Part shown: positions 25,006 to 34,684 of the stretch, one piece after another
Position numbering within the stretch: position 1 is the stretch's first letter
How the letters are laid out: the number at the start of each line of letters is the position of its first letter
Assembly: GCA_965206975.1 (NCBI GenBank)
Contig: OZ242253.1
Location: forward strand, 992,001 to 1,056,000
DNA length: 64,000 bases
Direction: 5' to 3'
From: JAAXGI01 sp965206975
GTDB taxonomy: Bacteria; Gemmatimonadota; Gemmatimonadetes; Longimicrobiales; Gaopeijiaceae
Position numbers and translations under genes: made by a program
The notes under the pieces: model-generated
Database searches by the model: none
Told to the model about the DNA's origin: nothing
The model's input: the letters and a program-made list of their open reading frames with translations, nothing else

Positions 25006-26336
25006 TTCACCGGAATCGAGAACCAGTCGAAGAAGGCGACAAAGAGGAACGTCGCGACGACGAGCGTCGCGAGCATCACCGGTGCCCCCTTCCTGAACCA
25101 GAGCCCCGGGGTGATCGCGAGGCTCGGGTCGTTCTCCTCCCGGGCAAGCCGCTCGGAGACCGTCACGATGAAGACGTTCGCCGTGGAACCGATATGCGTT
25201 CCGTTCCCGCCGAGCCCGACCCCCATCGCGAGCCCCCACCACATCGGGGCAACGTTAATTCCCTGCGTCTCCATCCCGAGGATGATCGGGATCATCGCCG
25301 CCGTGAAGGGGATGTTGTCGATCGCCGCCGAGAGGAAGGCCCCAACCCACATCAGGGTGACGGTTGCGAGAAGGAGGTTCGACTCCGCGAAGGGCTGGAT
25401 GAACTGCCCGACGTAGGTCAGGAACTCGCTGTGCTCGACGCCGCCGATCACGACGAAGAGCCCGATGAAGAAGATCAGGAGGGGGACCTCGACGTGCTCG
25501 ACCGCATCGTCCATCAGGAGCCTTCGGGAAGCGAAGATGAGCGCTGTCATCCCGAGGACGGCGACGAACCACGGCTCCCAGTGGAGCGCGTTGTGGAGGA
25601 TGAAGAGAATCGTCATCAGGACGAGGACGATGATCGACGCCCTCCAGAGCTTCGGATCCTTGATCTTCACCTCTTCCAAGTCGAGCTCGGCCGGCTTCTC
25701 GGAGAGCTGCTTGTGGAAGAGGAAGCGAAGGAGGACCAGTACCACGAGCCAGCAGACGAAGACCGGGGGGCCCATCCGGATCGCGAAGGTGTTGAAGGAT
25801 ATGTCGGCTGCGGACCCGATCATCAGGTTCGGCGGATCGCCGACGAGCGTACCGATCCCTCCGGTGTCGGAGAGGAGCGCCGCCGCGAGCAGGTAGGGGA
25901 TCGGGTTCACCTTCTGCGCCTGGGCCACGAGGATGATGAGCGGCCCGAAGATCACGACGGTCGTGACGTTGTCGAGGAGGAGGGAGAGGACGGTTACCGC
26001 GGTTCCGAGGAGAACCAGCATGAGGTAGAGCCGCCCCTTGCTGAAGACGGCGAGCTTGTAGGCCATCCACGCGAAGCCGCCCGTCGGGATCATGATGGAG
26101 ACGACCGTCATCATTGCGGCCAGGAGGAAGATCACGTTCCAATCCACCGCCTCGACCGCCCCGAGCGGATCGTAGAAGCCGTAGAGCTGGCCCACGATCA
26201 CCATTGCCACGGCACCGGCCGTAGAGACCTTCGAGCGCTCCAGCCCGTGGATCTGCTCGGTGAAGATTCCGATGAATGTGATCGCCAACACGACCGCCGA
26301 GACGATCATCGCTTGCGTCAAGACTAGCTGCTCCAT
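25002..26336 (-). CDS. ArsB/NhaD-family ion transporter (putative Na+/H+ antiporter)
   Basis: A 444-aa inner-membrane protein with about 11-12 hydrophobic helices and the paired, re-entrant half-repeats of the ion-transporter superfamily. Diagnostic segments are SLLLDNVTTVVIFGPLIILV and LLSDTGGIGTLVGDPPNLMIGSAA in repeat 1 and LSAAIDNIPFTAAMIPIILGM and GLGGNGTHIGSTANVFIVTV in repeat 2. NhaD antiporters and ArsB arsenite exporters share these. No ars genes are nearby, so sodium/proton antiport is favoured, in keeping with a marine or saline habitat (inference). The ATG at 26336 follows GGAGGT about 6-8 nt upstream. The frame continues further upstream without family similarity. Confidence 0.9.
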   Translation of the reverse strand: MEQLVLTQAMIVSAVVLAITFIGIFTEQIHGLERSKVSTAGAVAMVIVGQLYGFYDPLGAVEAVDWNVIFLLAAMMTVVSIMIPTGGFAWMAYKLAVFSKGRLYLMLVLLGTAVTVLSLLLDNVTTVVIFGPLIILVAQAQKVNPIPYLLAAALLSDTGGIGTLVGDPPNLMIGSAADISFNTFAIRMGPPVFVCWLVVLVLLRFLFHKQLSEKPAELDLEEVKIKDPKLWRASIIVLVLMTILFILHNALHWEPWFVAVLGMTALIFASRRLLMDDAVEHVEVPLLIFFIGLFVVIGGVEHSEFLTYVGQFIQPFAESNLLLATVTLMWVGAFLSAAIDNIPFTAAMIPIILGMETQGINVAPMWWGLAMGVGLGGNGTHIGSTANVFIVTVSERLAREENDPSLAITPGLWFRKGAPVMLATLVVATFLFVAFFDWFSIPVN

Positions 26337-26618
26337 CCGTCGTACCTCCGAAAGTTGAGTCGCCAGCGGAACCGTCGCCGGGGCCGGGCGTATCGGTACC
26401 TCGGCCCCGGAGCGCTCCTCCCGGGACGCAGTCGCCGAGCCACACCCAAGACCGGGGCTCGCGTGTCTTCCGGCTCGGCGGCGAGGACGAAGGACTCCGC
26501 CGAGCCGCACCCGCTCATGCGTACCTCCCTCCCCCTCGTCCAACGCGAAGCGGGAGGCTCCTCAGCCGACCCCTACAGCCGGGAAAGAGACCGTATATAC
26601 CGGGCGAGTTGAGACCCG

Positions 26619-27026
26619 TCAAGTATGTTCCCGGGGCACTTGAGTCCACTCGGAGACGAAGCGAGCGTCAGCGGGGGCCAACGCCATGCGATGGAGCGCC
26701 TCCCTCGGGCACCAAGCCAGCTCCTCGTGCTCCGCCGCGGCGGGCACACCCGAGACGGATACCTGCACGAAGGTGATCGCGAAGGGCGAGCCCGGGTCGA
26801 CCGCCCGGTAGAGCACGGGGCCGAGGCCCTCGACTTCGAGTCCCAGCTCTTCCTCGAGCTCCCTCGCTACCGCATCCCCGAACGACTCGCCCGCCAACAT
26901 CTTCCCACCCGGGAACTCCCAGAGGCCGCCGTGGCGCTTCTGCCGCGGACGCCGGCCAAGGAGGAGAAGGCCCTCCCTCTCGATCACCGCGGCCACGACC
27001 GGAATGGGAGCGCCTCCGTAGCGCAC
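26619..27026 (-). CDS. NUDIX hydrolase, MutT-like
   Basis: A 135-aa cytoplasmic pyrophosphohydrolase. The Nudix box is complete at residues 41-63: G41, E47, R55-E56-L57, E59-E60, G62 (GKMLAGESFGDAVARELEEE plus LGL). The preceding GGLWEFPGGK and the short total length are as in MutT, which hydrolyses 8-oxo-dGTP to protect replication. Other nucleotides cannot be excluded. It lies 283 nt upstream of the antiporter gene on the same strand. Confidence 0.93.
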   Translation of the reverse strand: MRYGGAPIPVVAAVIEREGLLLLGRRPRQKRHGGLWEFPGGKMLAGESFGDAVARELEEELGLEVEGLGPVLYRAVDPGSPFAITFVQVSVSGVPAAAEHEELAWCPREALHRMALAPADARFVSEWTQVPREHT

Positions 27027-27180
27027 CTAGGCGGAAGCGGGGCTGTGAGTGGATCCGGAGGCTTGCTCCGACGAGCCCGCCCCACTCGGCGGGAGAGCCG
27101 GCCTCGCAAAGACGACCGGCCCGGCGGGCGGGCCGCCGGGCCGGTCCGGATACGGCCTCAAACTGAGGTGTGATCCGAGA

Positions 27181-28398
27181 TTACATCCCGGGCCACGGTG
27201 GGCCATGGTCGCCCGACGCCATCGAGCGCTCTCCCATGTAGACGAACTTCTGGATGCGCTTGCCTTCGTAGGTCTCGGACGTGTAGATGTTGCCCTGGGC
27301 GTCCGTCGCCAAGCTGTGGGCACCGAAGAACATCCCGGGATACCGGCCGCCCTTCCCGAAGGTATAGAGCTCACGGAGCGTCTCACGCTCGACGACGCGC
27401 ACCTTCTGGTTCCGCCCGTCCGTGATGTACAGGTAGCGCTGGTCGGGATCGCTGGAGAAGGCCACATCCCATGTGGAGCCCTCGCCGAGCGACTCGTTCT
27501 GGTAGAACTCCTCCATGATGAACTCGCCCTCGGTCGTGAAGACCTGGATCCGGTTCTCCTGCCGGTCGCAGACATAGACCATGCGATCCGCCGATACGTC
27601 CGCGCAGTGCACCGGGCCGCGGAACTGCGGGGCGGGCTCCCGGTCCGCGCCTCTCGGCCCGAAGGGGTAGTCGTCAACGGGGTCGTTCCCGTATGCGCCC
27701 CAGTACCTGAGCATCTCCCCGCTCTCGGGATCGATCACCGCCACGCGGCGGTTCAAGTACCCGTCCGCGAGGTAGACCTCGTTGGCTTCCGCGTCGACGA
27801 AGATCTTCGCGACCCGCCCGTAGCCCTCCGGGTCGTGGCTGTCGCGCATGTAGGCGCCGGAGCCGTCCGCGCGCGCATCCGCGGAGCCGAACTGTGCGAC
27901 GATGTCGCCTTGCTGCGTCAGCTTCAGGACGTGGGCATCACCGGCGCCATTGCCGCCGACCCAGACGTAGCCCTCGTGATCCACGAAGATCCCGTGGTTC
28001 GAGGTCGGCCACTCGGCGCCCTGGTACATATCGCCGGGCCCGGCACCCCAGGCGTGCACGACGTTCCCGTCCATATCGAAGGCGAGAATCGGCGGGGCGC
28101 CCACACAGCACTCACCCGTCGGCGGATCCTGCTCCGCTCCGGACTCGCCCCCGGTGAGGGTAGCCGAACTCCGGTGCACGAGCCAGATGAGTTCGTTGGC
28201 ATCCACCCATACTCCGATCGCGTTGCCGAGGAGCCAGTTCTCGGGCAGCGGCTGAGGCCAGAATGGATCGACCTCGAAGTACGGCGCCGTCACGCTCTGG
28301 GCCTCAGCGCTGTCCTGCAGCTGGGACTCGCACGCCCAGAGGACCGCGATTGCGGCGACGAAGCCGACTCCAATCCACACCTTACGTTTCGAACTCAT
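27181..28398 (-). CDS. NHL-repeat propeller lipoprotein (PAL-like family, divergent member 1)
   Basis: A 405-aa secreted beta-propeller. The N terminus (MSSKRK, hydrophobic run, lipobox-like VLWACES) indicates a lipoprotein. Repeats of about 45-55 residues start at about 45: NHGIFVDHEGYVWVGG, AKIFVDAEANEVYLADG, CADVSADRMVYVCDRQENRIQVF, WDVAFSSDPDQRYLYITDGRNQKVRV, AHSLATDAQGNIYTSETYEGKRIQKF. It is the longest and most divergent of the six NHL proteins in the window, but retains NHGI and AHSL at two of the His positions of PAL. Start: ATG 28398 with GGGAGAGG upstream. An in-frame ATG at 28509 with a strong GGGAGGGGAGG also exists, but would bury the signal peptide. Function unknown; ligand-binding or lyase activity is possible. 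Confidence 0.85.
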   Translation of the reverse strand: MSSKRKVWIGVGFVAAIAVLWACESQLQDSAEAQSVTAPYFEVDPFWPQPLPENWLLGNAIGVWVDANELIWLVHRSSATLTGGESGAEQDPPTGECCVGAPPILAFDMDGNVVHAWGAGPGDMYQGAEWPTSNHGIFVDHEGYVWVGGNGAGDAHVLKLTQQGDIVAQFGSADARADGSGAYMRDSHDPEGYGRVAKIFVDAEANEVYLADGYLNRRVAVIDPESGEMLRYWGAYGNDPVDDYPFGPRGADREPAPQFRGPVHCADVSADRMVYVCDRQENRIQVFTTEGEFIMEEFYQNESLGEGSTWDVAFSSDPDQRYLYITDGRNQKVRVVERETLRELYTFGKGGRYPGMFFGAHSLATDAQGNIYTSETYEGKRIQKFVYMGERSMASGDHGPPWPGM

Positions 28399-28724
28399 CG
28401 TACCCTCTCCCTCACAGTAGGAAGCGAAACCACCCACATCCAAGAGATGCGCAGGCACGGCTTCGCGCAAGTACTCGTCGACGATCTGCCGGACCCTCCA
28501 AGGAGGCATCTTACGGCCTCCCCTCCCGCCTGTCCATAGCAGATCATAACAATCGCGCTCCTTCGGTATCGACTCGTGGGCCCACTCTGCCTAGCTTTCG
28601 GCCGTCCTTGGCGCGGAGCACACCTGCGGCTCCCTGGCGCCGTATCGAGGAGCGCCGGCCGGCCACCGCGCGCTCGAGCGTTCCCACACGCATCGCCCCG
28701 GACCAGGCAGGACGTTTAGCACGC
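28399..28724. other. Intergenic between divergent NHL and aminotransferase genes
   Basis: About 325 nt. On the minus strand the NHL reading frame stays open to an ATG at 28509 that has a strong Shine-Dalgarno; the 37 extra codons (starting MPPWRVRQIVDEYL) have a faint resemblance to an AraC-type helix but are probably not translated as part of the lipoprotein. No RNA gene or repeat is seen. Confidence 0.4.
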
Positions 28725-29801
28725 ATGTCGACGGCCGTCAGGGAGCGGCTCTCCCCGTCCTCTTTCATCGGAGTCGAGGGAGAGGGCATCATCTCGTTTG
28801 GCTCGGGCCAGCCCGACCTCCCTCCGCCACCGGAAGCTTTCCACGTACTCGGACGATTCCGGGACTTCAAGTACGGGTTCATCCAAGGGCTTCCCGAGCT
28901 TCGCGAGGAGCTCTCCGGGCAGTACCCCGACTCGACCCCCGCGAGCGTGATCATCACCAACGGGGCCTCCGAGGCGCTCGACTTGGCGCTTCGGATCATC
29001 GCGCGAAAGGACGGCCCGGGGGCGCCGAAGGTCCTCATGGCCCGGCCGTACTACTACTCCTACCCGGAGATGGCCCGCTTTGCGGGGCTCGAGCCCATCT
29101 TCGTGAGGACCGTGGAGGGGCGGATCGATCTCGAGGATTTCTCCTCGAAGGTGAAGGGGTGCCGGGCCGTGATCATCAACTCACCCTCGAACCCCACGGG
29201 GCGCGTCGAGGCCGTCGAGACACTAAAGGAAATCGAGAAGATCACGAGCGAGGCGGGAATCTACGTCCTGTCCGACGAGGTCTACAAGGATCTCATTTAC
29301 GTTCGTGAGAACTACCTGATCAACGGTCCCCGTGTCGTGACGATCAACTCCTTCTCGAAGACGTACTCGATGTGCGGGTTTCGGATCGGCTACCTCTGGT
29401 CGCTCGACGAGAATCTCGTCTCGGACGTCGTGACGATGAAGACCCACACGTCGATGAACACGAACATCCTGTCGCAGGAGATGGCGCTCGCCGCCGCGCG
29501 CGCGCCGCTCGCCTACATCGAGGGGCAGCTCGAGGTCTGGCGCGCCCGGCGCGACCTCATCTACCGCGGGCTCCTCGATCTCGGGTTCGACGTGTGGCGC
29601 CCCGAGGGGGCCTTCTACGTGATGCCGCGGGTGCAGGACCCCGAGGACTTCGTCTGGCAACTCTACCACGAACACAAGGTGATCACCTACCTGGGAGAGT
29701 GGTTCGGAAGCCCGACCCGGGTGCGGCTATCCTACGCCCTCGACATCGAGAAGATCGAAGCGGGCCTCGGGCGCATCCGAGCGTACCTGGCGGAGAAGTG
29801 A
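28725..29801 (+). CDS. Class I/II pyridoxal-phosphate aminotransferase
   Basis: A 358-aa fold-type I aminotransferase. Motifs: SFGSGQPDLPPPPEAF at the N terminus, VIITNGASEALDLALRII, INSPSNPTGRVE, YVLSDEVYKDL, and the PLP lysine in TINSFSKTYSMCGFRIGYL (Lys212). It resembles aspartate/aromatic aminotransferases of the Igamma group; the amino donor is not predictable. The start MSTAVRERL is chosen because family similarity begins soon after it. It reads into ppdK, whose start lies 85 nt downstream. A pyruvate-linked aminotransferase beside PPDK would fit C3 metabolism (inference). Confidence 0.92.
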   Translation: MSTAVRERLSPSSFIGVEGEGIISFGSGQPDLPPPPEAFHVLGRFRDFKYGFIQGLPELREELSGQYPDSTPASVIITNGASEALDLALRIIARKDGPGAPKVLMARPYYYSYPEMARFAGLEPIFVRTVEGRIDLEDFSSKVKGCRAVIINSPSNPTGRVEAVETLKEIEKITSEAGIYVLSDEVYKDLIYVRENYLINGPRVVTINSFSKTYSMCGFRIGYLWSLDENLVSDVVTMKTHTSMNTNILSQEMALAAARAPLAYIEGQLEVWRARRDLIYRGLLDLGFDVWRPEGAFYVMPRVQDPEDFVWQLYHEHKVITYLGEWFGSPTRVRLSYALDIEKIEAGLGRIRAYLAEK

Positions 29802-29886
29802 TGCGACCGGAGCGCAAGCACCCAGGCGGGGTGAATCCTCTTGGCATCGTGCCCCGATGACCCTCGACCCTCGCAAGGACGGAGCA

Positions 29887-32697
29887 ATGAAACGGAAGTG
29901 GGTCTACCTGTTCACCGAACTCGAGGCCGTCGAGGCCCACGCGGGAGAGTGGGAGGAGGTCCGCGCTCTCCTGGGAGGCAAGGGTGCGAACCTGGCGGAG
30001 ATGACGCGGATCGGGGTCCCCGTGCCACCGGGGTTCACGGTTACGACGGAAGCGTGCATCGCCTACCTCGCGGAGGAAGGCCGCTTCCCGAAGGACATTT
30101 GGGAGCAGCAGATCGAGGCGCTCCACCGGATCCAGGCGGCGACGGGGAAGGAGTTCGGGAGCCCGGAGAGACCGCTCCTCGTCTCGTGCCGCTCCGGGGC
30201 GAAGTTCTCGATGCCTGGGATGATGGACACGATCCTCAATCTCGGGATGAATGACGAGGTCGCACAGGGGATGGTCGAGCTCACCGGGGATCCGCGCTTC
30301 GTCTACGATGCGTACCGGCGGGTGATCCAGATGTTCGGAAGCGTCGTCCGGGGGATGGACGGCGAGATCTTCGAGGAGGCGCTTCGCCACCGGAGGATCG
30401 CCGCAGGCGTCGCCTCGGATTCCCTACTCGGCGCGGAGGACTGGATGGCGCTCACCCAGCGCTTCAAGGAGCTCGTGAGGGCCCACACCCGCGCGCCGTT
30501 CCCGCAGGACCCCCTCGAGCAACTCAGGTCGGCGACGGAGGCCGTCTTCGAGTCGTGGAACGGGAAACGGGCGTTCGACTACCGCGAGGCGTCGGGGATC
30601 CCCCACGACCTGGGCACAGCCGTCAACATCCAGACGATGGTCTTCGGCAACATGGGAGAAAGCTCGGCGACCGGCGTCGTGATGAGCCGGAATCCCTCCA
30701 CCGGGGAGCCGGGGCTCGCGGGGGACTTCCTCATCAACGCACAGGGGGAGGACGTCGTCGCGGGGACGCGGGCAACCCTCGACATCAAGGTCATGGAGGA
30801 GGAGTTTCCCGAGGCGTACCGCAAACTCGTGGAGATCGCCGACACGCTCGAGCGCCACTACCGGAACATGCAGGACCTCGAGTTCACGATCGAGAACGGG
30901 AAGCTCTGGCTCCTCCAGGCGCGGAACGGGAAGCGAACCGCGCAGGCGGAGGTCCGGATCGCGGTGGATATGGTCGAAGAGGAGCTCCTCCGCCGGGAGG
31001 AGGCGGTCCTTCGCGTGAGTCCGGAGCAGGTGGCCTTCTACCTCCACCCGCAGTTCGCCGACGAGGTACACGCTCGGGCCGAGCGGATCGCCGAGGGGCT
31101 CAACGTATCGCCGGGGGCTGCGGTCGGCGTCGTGGCCTTCGATGCGGACACCGCTGAGGCGTGGGCAAGGAAGGGGCGGGACGTCATCATGGTGCGACCC
31201 GAGACGAAGCCCGACGACGTGCACGGGATGCTTGCATCCGAGGGGATCGTCACGACCCGCGGGGGTCGGACGAGCCACGCGGCGCTCGTTGCGCGCCAGT
31301 TCGGAAAGCCTGCCGTCGTGGGGATCGAGGCGCTCGAAATCGACGTGGAGGACAAGGAGGCCCGGATCGGGGAGCTCGTCCTCAAGGAGGGGGATGCGAT
31401 CTCGATCGATGGGGCGCTCGGCGAGGTCTACCTCGGGTCGCTCCCAACCGTTGTGCCGGACCTCTCCGATCCCTCGCTCGCGCGCCTGCTCGGGTGGGCG
31501 GATGAACTCCGCAGGCTCCAGGTCTGGACGAATGCGGATTACCCGGAGGATGCCCGGCGCGCGCGGGAGCTCGGGGCGGAGGGGATCGGGCTCTGCCGAA
31601 CGGAGCACATGTTCTTCGAGGAGGACCGCCTCCCGGTGATGCGGGAGATGATCATGGCGCGGAACTCGACCGAGCGGGAGGAGCCGCTTGAGCGGCTCCT
31701 CCCGCTGCAGCGGGCCGACTTCGAGGGCCTGTTCCGGGAGATGGACGGGCTCCCCGTCGTCGTCCGGCTCCTCGATCCGCCCCTTCACGAGTTCCTCCCG
31801 AACCATCAGGAGCTCCTCCGGGAGCTCGCGGAGCTCAAGGTAAAGCTCCAGCACCTTGATACCCTCCGCGAGATCGACGACACGCTCGAGGAAATCCGGG
31901 AGAAGCAGGACTTCCTCTCCCGGACCGAGGACCTCCTCGAGGCGAACCCGATGCTCGGGACGAGGGGGGTTCGCCTCGCGATGCTCCTCCCCGAGCTCAC
32001 CCGCATGCAGGCCCGCGCGCTCTTCCAAGCGGCAAGCCGGTGCATGCGGGAGGATGTCGATGTACGGGTGGAGGTCATGGTCCCGCTCGTCTCCCACCTG
32101 AACGAACTCACCACCCAGCGGGCGCTCGTGAAGACGGAGGCAGAGGCTGTGATGGAGGAGGAGGAGGTCGAGGTGCCTTACAAAGTGGGAACGATGATCG
32201 AGATCCCGAGGGCCGCGCTCACGGCAGACGAGATCGCCTCCACTGCGGAGTTCTTCTCCTTCGGGACGAACGACCTGACGCAGACCGTCTTCGGGATTTC
32301 GAGGGATGACGCGGAGTCCGGATTCCTGCTTCATTACGTGCGCGAGAAGATCCTTGCCGACAACCCGTTCGCGACGCTCGACGTGGATGGGATCGGCCGG
32401 ATCATGAAGATAGCCGTCGAACTCGGACGGAAGGTTCGACCCGATCTCGAGATCGGGATTTGCGGGGAGCACGGGGGGGACGCGAGATCCGTCGAGTTCT
32501 GCCACGAGATCGGGCTCGACTACGTGAGCTGCTCCCCCTTCCGGGTGCCTGCGGCACGGCTCGCCGCCGCGCAGGCCGCCGTTAAGGAAGCGGGGTGGCG
32601 CCCAATGCCGGCAGCACCGAGGGACGAGCCGGTACGCCCCGACGAGCCGGGGACCGAGGCAGGGGAGAGGGCCCTGGAGGGCGCCGCAACGCCCTGA
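29887..32697 (+). CDS. ppdK: Pyruvate, phosphate dikinase
   Basis: Reversible pyruvate + ATP + Pi to PEP + AMP + PPi; 936 aa, all three domains. The N-terminal ATP-grasp domain (about 1-340) starts LLGGKGANLAEMTRIGVPVPPGFTVTTEAC and has SCRSGAKFSMPGMMDTILNLGMND. The swivelling domain carries the phospho-histidine in RGGRTSHAALVARQFGKPAV (His464). The C-terminal TIM barrel holds GEGIGLCRTEHMF-like GIGLCRTEHMFF, GTRGVRLAMLLPEL, SFGTNDLTQTVFGISRDDA and the catalytic Cys in IGICGEHGGD. ATG 29887 is preferred because AAGGACGGAG precedes it; an ATG at 29857 would add ten residues without a Shine-Dalgarno. Confidence 0.96.
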   Translation: MKRKWVYLFTELEAVEAHAGEWEEVRALLGGKGANLAEMTRIGVPVPPGFTVTTEACIAYLAEEGRFPKDIWEQQIEALHRIQAATGKEFGSPERPLLVSCRSGAKFSMPGMMDTILNLGMNDEVAQGMVELTGDPRFVYDAYRRVIQMFGSVVRGMDGEIFEEALRHRRIAAGVASDSLLGAEDWMALTQRFKELVRAHTRAPFPQDPLEQLRSATEAVFESWNGKRAFDYREASGIPHDLGTAVNIQTMVFGNMGESSATGVVMSRNPSTGEPGLAGDFLINAQGEDVVAGTRATLDIKVMEEEFPEAYRKLVEIADTLERHYRNMQDLEFTIENGKLWLLQARNGKRTAQAEVRIAVDMVEEELLRREEAVLRVSPEQVAFYLHPQFADEVHARAERIAEGLNVSPGAAVGVVAFDADTAEAWARKGRDVIMVRPETKPDDVHGMLASEGIVTTRGGRTSHAALVARQFGKPAVVGIEALEIDVEDKEARIGELVLKEGDAISIDGALGEVYLGSLPTVVPDLSDPSLARLLGWADELRRLQVWTNADYPEDARRARELGAEGIGLCRTEHMFFEEDRLPVMREMIMARNSTEREEPLERLLPLQRADFEGLFREMDGLPVVVRLLDPPLHEFLPNHQELLRELAELKVKLQHLDTLREIDDTLEEIREKQDFLSRTEDLLEANPMLGTRGVRLAMLLPELTRMQARALFQAASRCMREDVDVRVEVMVPLVSHLNELTTQRALVKTEAEAVMEEEEVEVPYKVGTMIEIPRAALTADEIASTAEFFSFGTNDLTQTVFGISRDDAESGFLLHYVREKILADNPFATLDVDGIGRIMKIAVELGRKVRPDLEIGICGEHGGDARSVEFCHEIGLDYVSCSPFRVPAARLAAAQAAVKEAGWRPMPAAPRDEPVRPDEPGTEAGERALEGAATP

Positions 32698-32816
32698 GAC
32701 GCGCTACGCGCTCCCCTTCCTCCGCCCCCTCGCGGGGCGGGGCGACGCACGACCAGGGAGCGCATCGTATGCCGTCTCTCGGCGGGGGCCTTGCGGCGAG
32801 AGATCCGCCGCCCCGT

Positions 32817-34648
32817 TCAGCGCTCGGCCGCCGCGATGTCGAGGACCGCGCCCCCGAGGGCCCGCACCCGCTCCTCGTCACCCGGGCTCTCCCCGAGGCT
32901 GATCCGCCGCGCATCGCCCCAGAGCTGCGTCGCGATCTCGGCGAGCGCGGCGCGCTTCCCTGCCCCGGCCGCCACCGCCTCGGCCGCGGCGAGCTGGTCC
33001 GTCACCTCCCGGATCCTCTCGGGCGGAAGGCCCTCAGCGCGCGCCACCTGGTCCAGGAGCGCGCGGGCCACGACGAAGGCGGCAGGCCAGGCGATCCGCG
33101 GCTGCTCTTGGGGATTGAATGTCTGGAGCTCGACGAGTCGCGCCGCATCAATCTCGTTTTGCGTCAGGTACTCGCTCGGCGCAAGTTCGAAGACATCGAG
33201 GCCCCGCAGCTCCTCCGACCCGTAGATATTCCCGTTGTACCAGTAGGCCGACCAGTAGCCGCCGGACATGAGCTCCGTCGCACTCATCGGCCCCCGGTCG
33301 AAGTACGCGATCTCGTAGGGGTTCTCCGAATCGGTGAAGTCGAAGATGGAGATCCCGCCTTGATACCACGCCTGCACCATGATGTCGCGGCCCGGGACGG
33401 GGATGAGTGAGCCGTTGTGCGCCACACAGTTCTCGGTCTCGGACTGTGCCGCGGGGAGCTTGAAGTACCCGGCGAAGTGGAGCCTCCGGTCGACGACATC
33501 GAAGACCGCGTTCGCACCCCAGTTCGGGGGGTCGGTCGCGAGACAGCGCGGCTGCCCGCCCCCACCCCACTCGTCGGTGAAGAGGACCTTCGAACCGTCG
33601 TTGTTGAAGGTCGCCGAATGCCAGTAGGCGAAGTTGGGGTCCACCACCTGATCGATCCGCACGGGGCTCGCGGGATCCTGGATGTCAAAGAGGACGCCGT
33701 TGCCCTGGCACGCCCCCGCCGCAAGCCCGATCTCCGGGTACGCGGTGATATCATGGCACGACGTCGTCTGACTCGTCTCCTGCGTCGCGGGGCCGTGATC
33801 CCCTCCCTGCCAGAGGCCCGCGATCGAGCCCGTCTCGGGACTCGCAAAGACCCTCGGCTCGGAGACGACGCGCGCATCCTCAGGTGCGTCCAAGGGGACG
33901 TGGATAACCGAAATCCGCCAGAACGAGGTCCCGGGTTCGTTCGGGTCCGCGATGTCGAGGCACCCCTCGAGCTCCTCGGCGGCCGAACCCCGGACGTGCC
34001 CGAGACGTAGATGTAGACGCTCTGGTCATCGTTCGGATCGCTTACCACGGTGTGGGTGTGCGAGCCCCGGCACGTCTGGACGGCTGCCACTTGGCGCGGG
34101 TTCCCGATATCGCTGATATCGAAGATCCGGACCCCCCGGAATCGCTCGGGACCAACCTCCGCCTCGATCTCCTCCTCCGTCGCAACTCCGCAGTCGAGCC
34201 TGCCCCGCCGCTCCTGATCCGAGCGGAAAAGGAGGTCTCCGTAGACTGAGAGGTCGCCCTGCGCGCCTGGGCAGACGACCGAGCTCACGAGTTCGGGGTT
34301 TGCCGGATCCGCGACGTTGTAGACGTTGAACCCGTTGTAGTTCCCGACGAATGCGAGGTCGTCCCGGAAGGCGAGATCGGAGTTCTTGAGGGGCGGAAAG
34401 CCGGGATCGTCCGCGACGAAGAAGCCGGGCGGGCGGTCCTGATGGCCCACGAGCTCGAGGTTCAAGCTCGCCTCCTCCGCATCCATCCACCCGGCGCCGA
34501 GCCCGACCCTCGGGTCGGCTCCCGCGGCGGCCCCCTGGGCGGCGAGCGCCACGGGGAGTGCGAGGGATCCGAAGAGTAGCGTGGCAGCCGCCAGAACGCC
34601 CGGACCCGGGAGGAGACGACGATGCCTCACCAACAGCAAGTCATTCAT
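32817..34648 (-). pseudogene. Secreted LVIVD-repeat protein interrupted by a 1-nt frameshift
   Basis: A secreted, propeller-like LVIVD-repeat protein split between two frames. Frame 1 (from 34648) has a signal peptide and repeats such as SDLAFRDDLAFVGNYNGFNVYNVADPANPE and GVRIFDISDIGNPRQVA, reaching YIYVSGTSGVRP. Frame 2 continues with EELEGCLDIADPNEPGTSFW, then GVLFDIQDPASPVRIDQV and GGISIFDFTDSENPYEIAYF to the stop at 32817. Adding one base near 33977-33986, in the run ctcggcggccg, restores SGVRPAEELEGC and a 610-aa protein; the span is 1832 nt, one short of a multiple of three. Both halves keep coding character, so it is either a very recent inactivation or a sequence error. Start MNDLLLV has AAGGA upstream. 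The C terminus (~100 aa) is helical. Function unknown. Confidence 0.8.
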
Positions 34649-34684
34649 GGCTCGTTCCTTGAAGTTCTGCACCGGGACCGCCCG

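Noticed and set aside
28399..28509. N-terminal extension of NHL member 1 from ATG 28509 with a strong Shine-Dalgarno and a faint AraC-like look
   Set aside because: It would place the lipoprotein signal 37 residues inside the protein. The resemblance is too weak to claim a gene.
30424..32505. Long open frame on the minus strand opposite ppdK
   Set aside because: Composition follows from GC-rich codon bias of ppdK; no domain, and the plus-strand frame is unmistakable.
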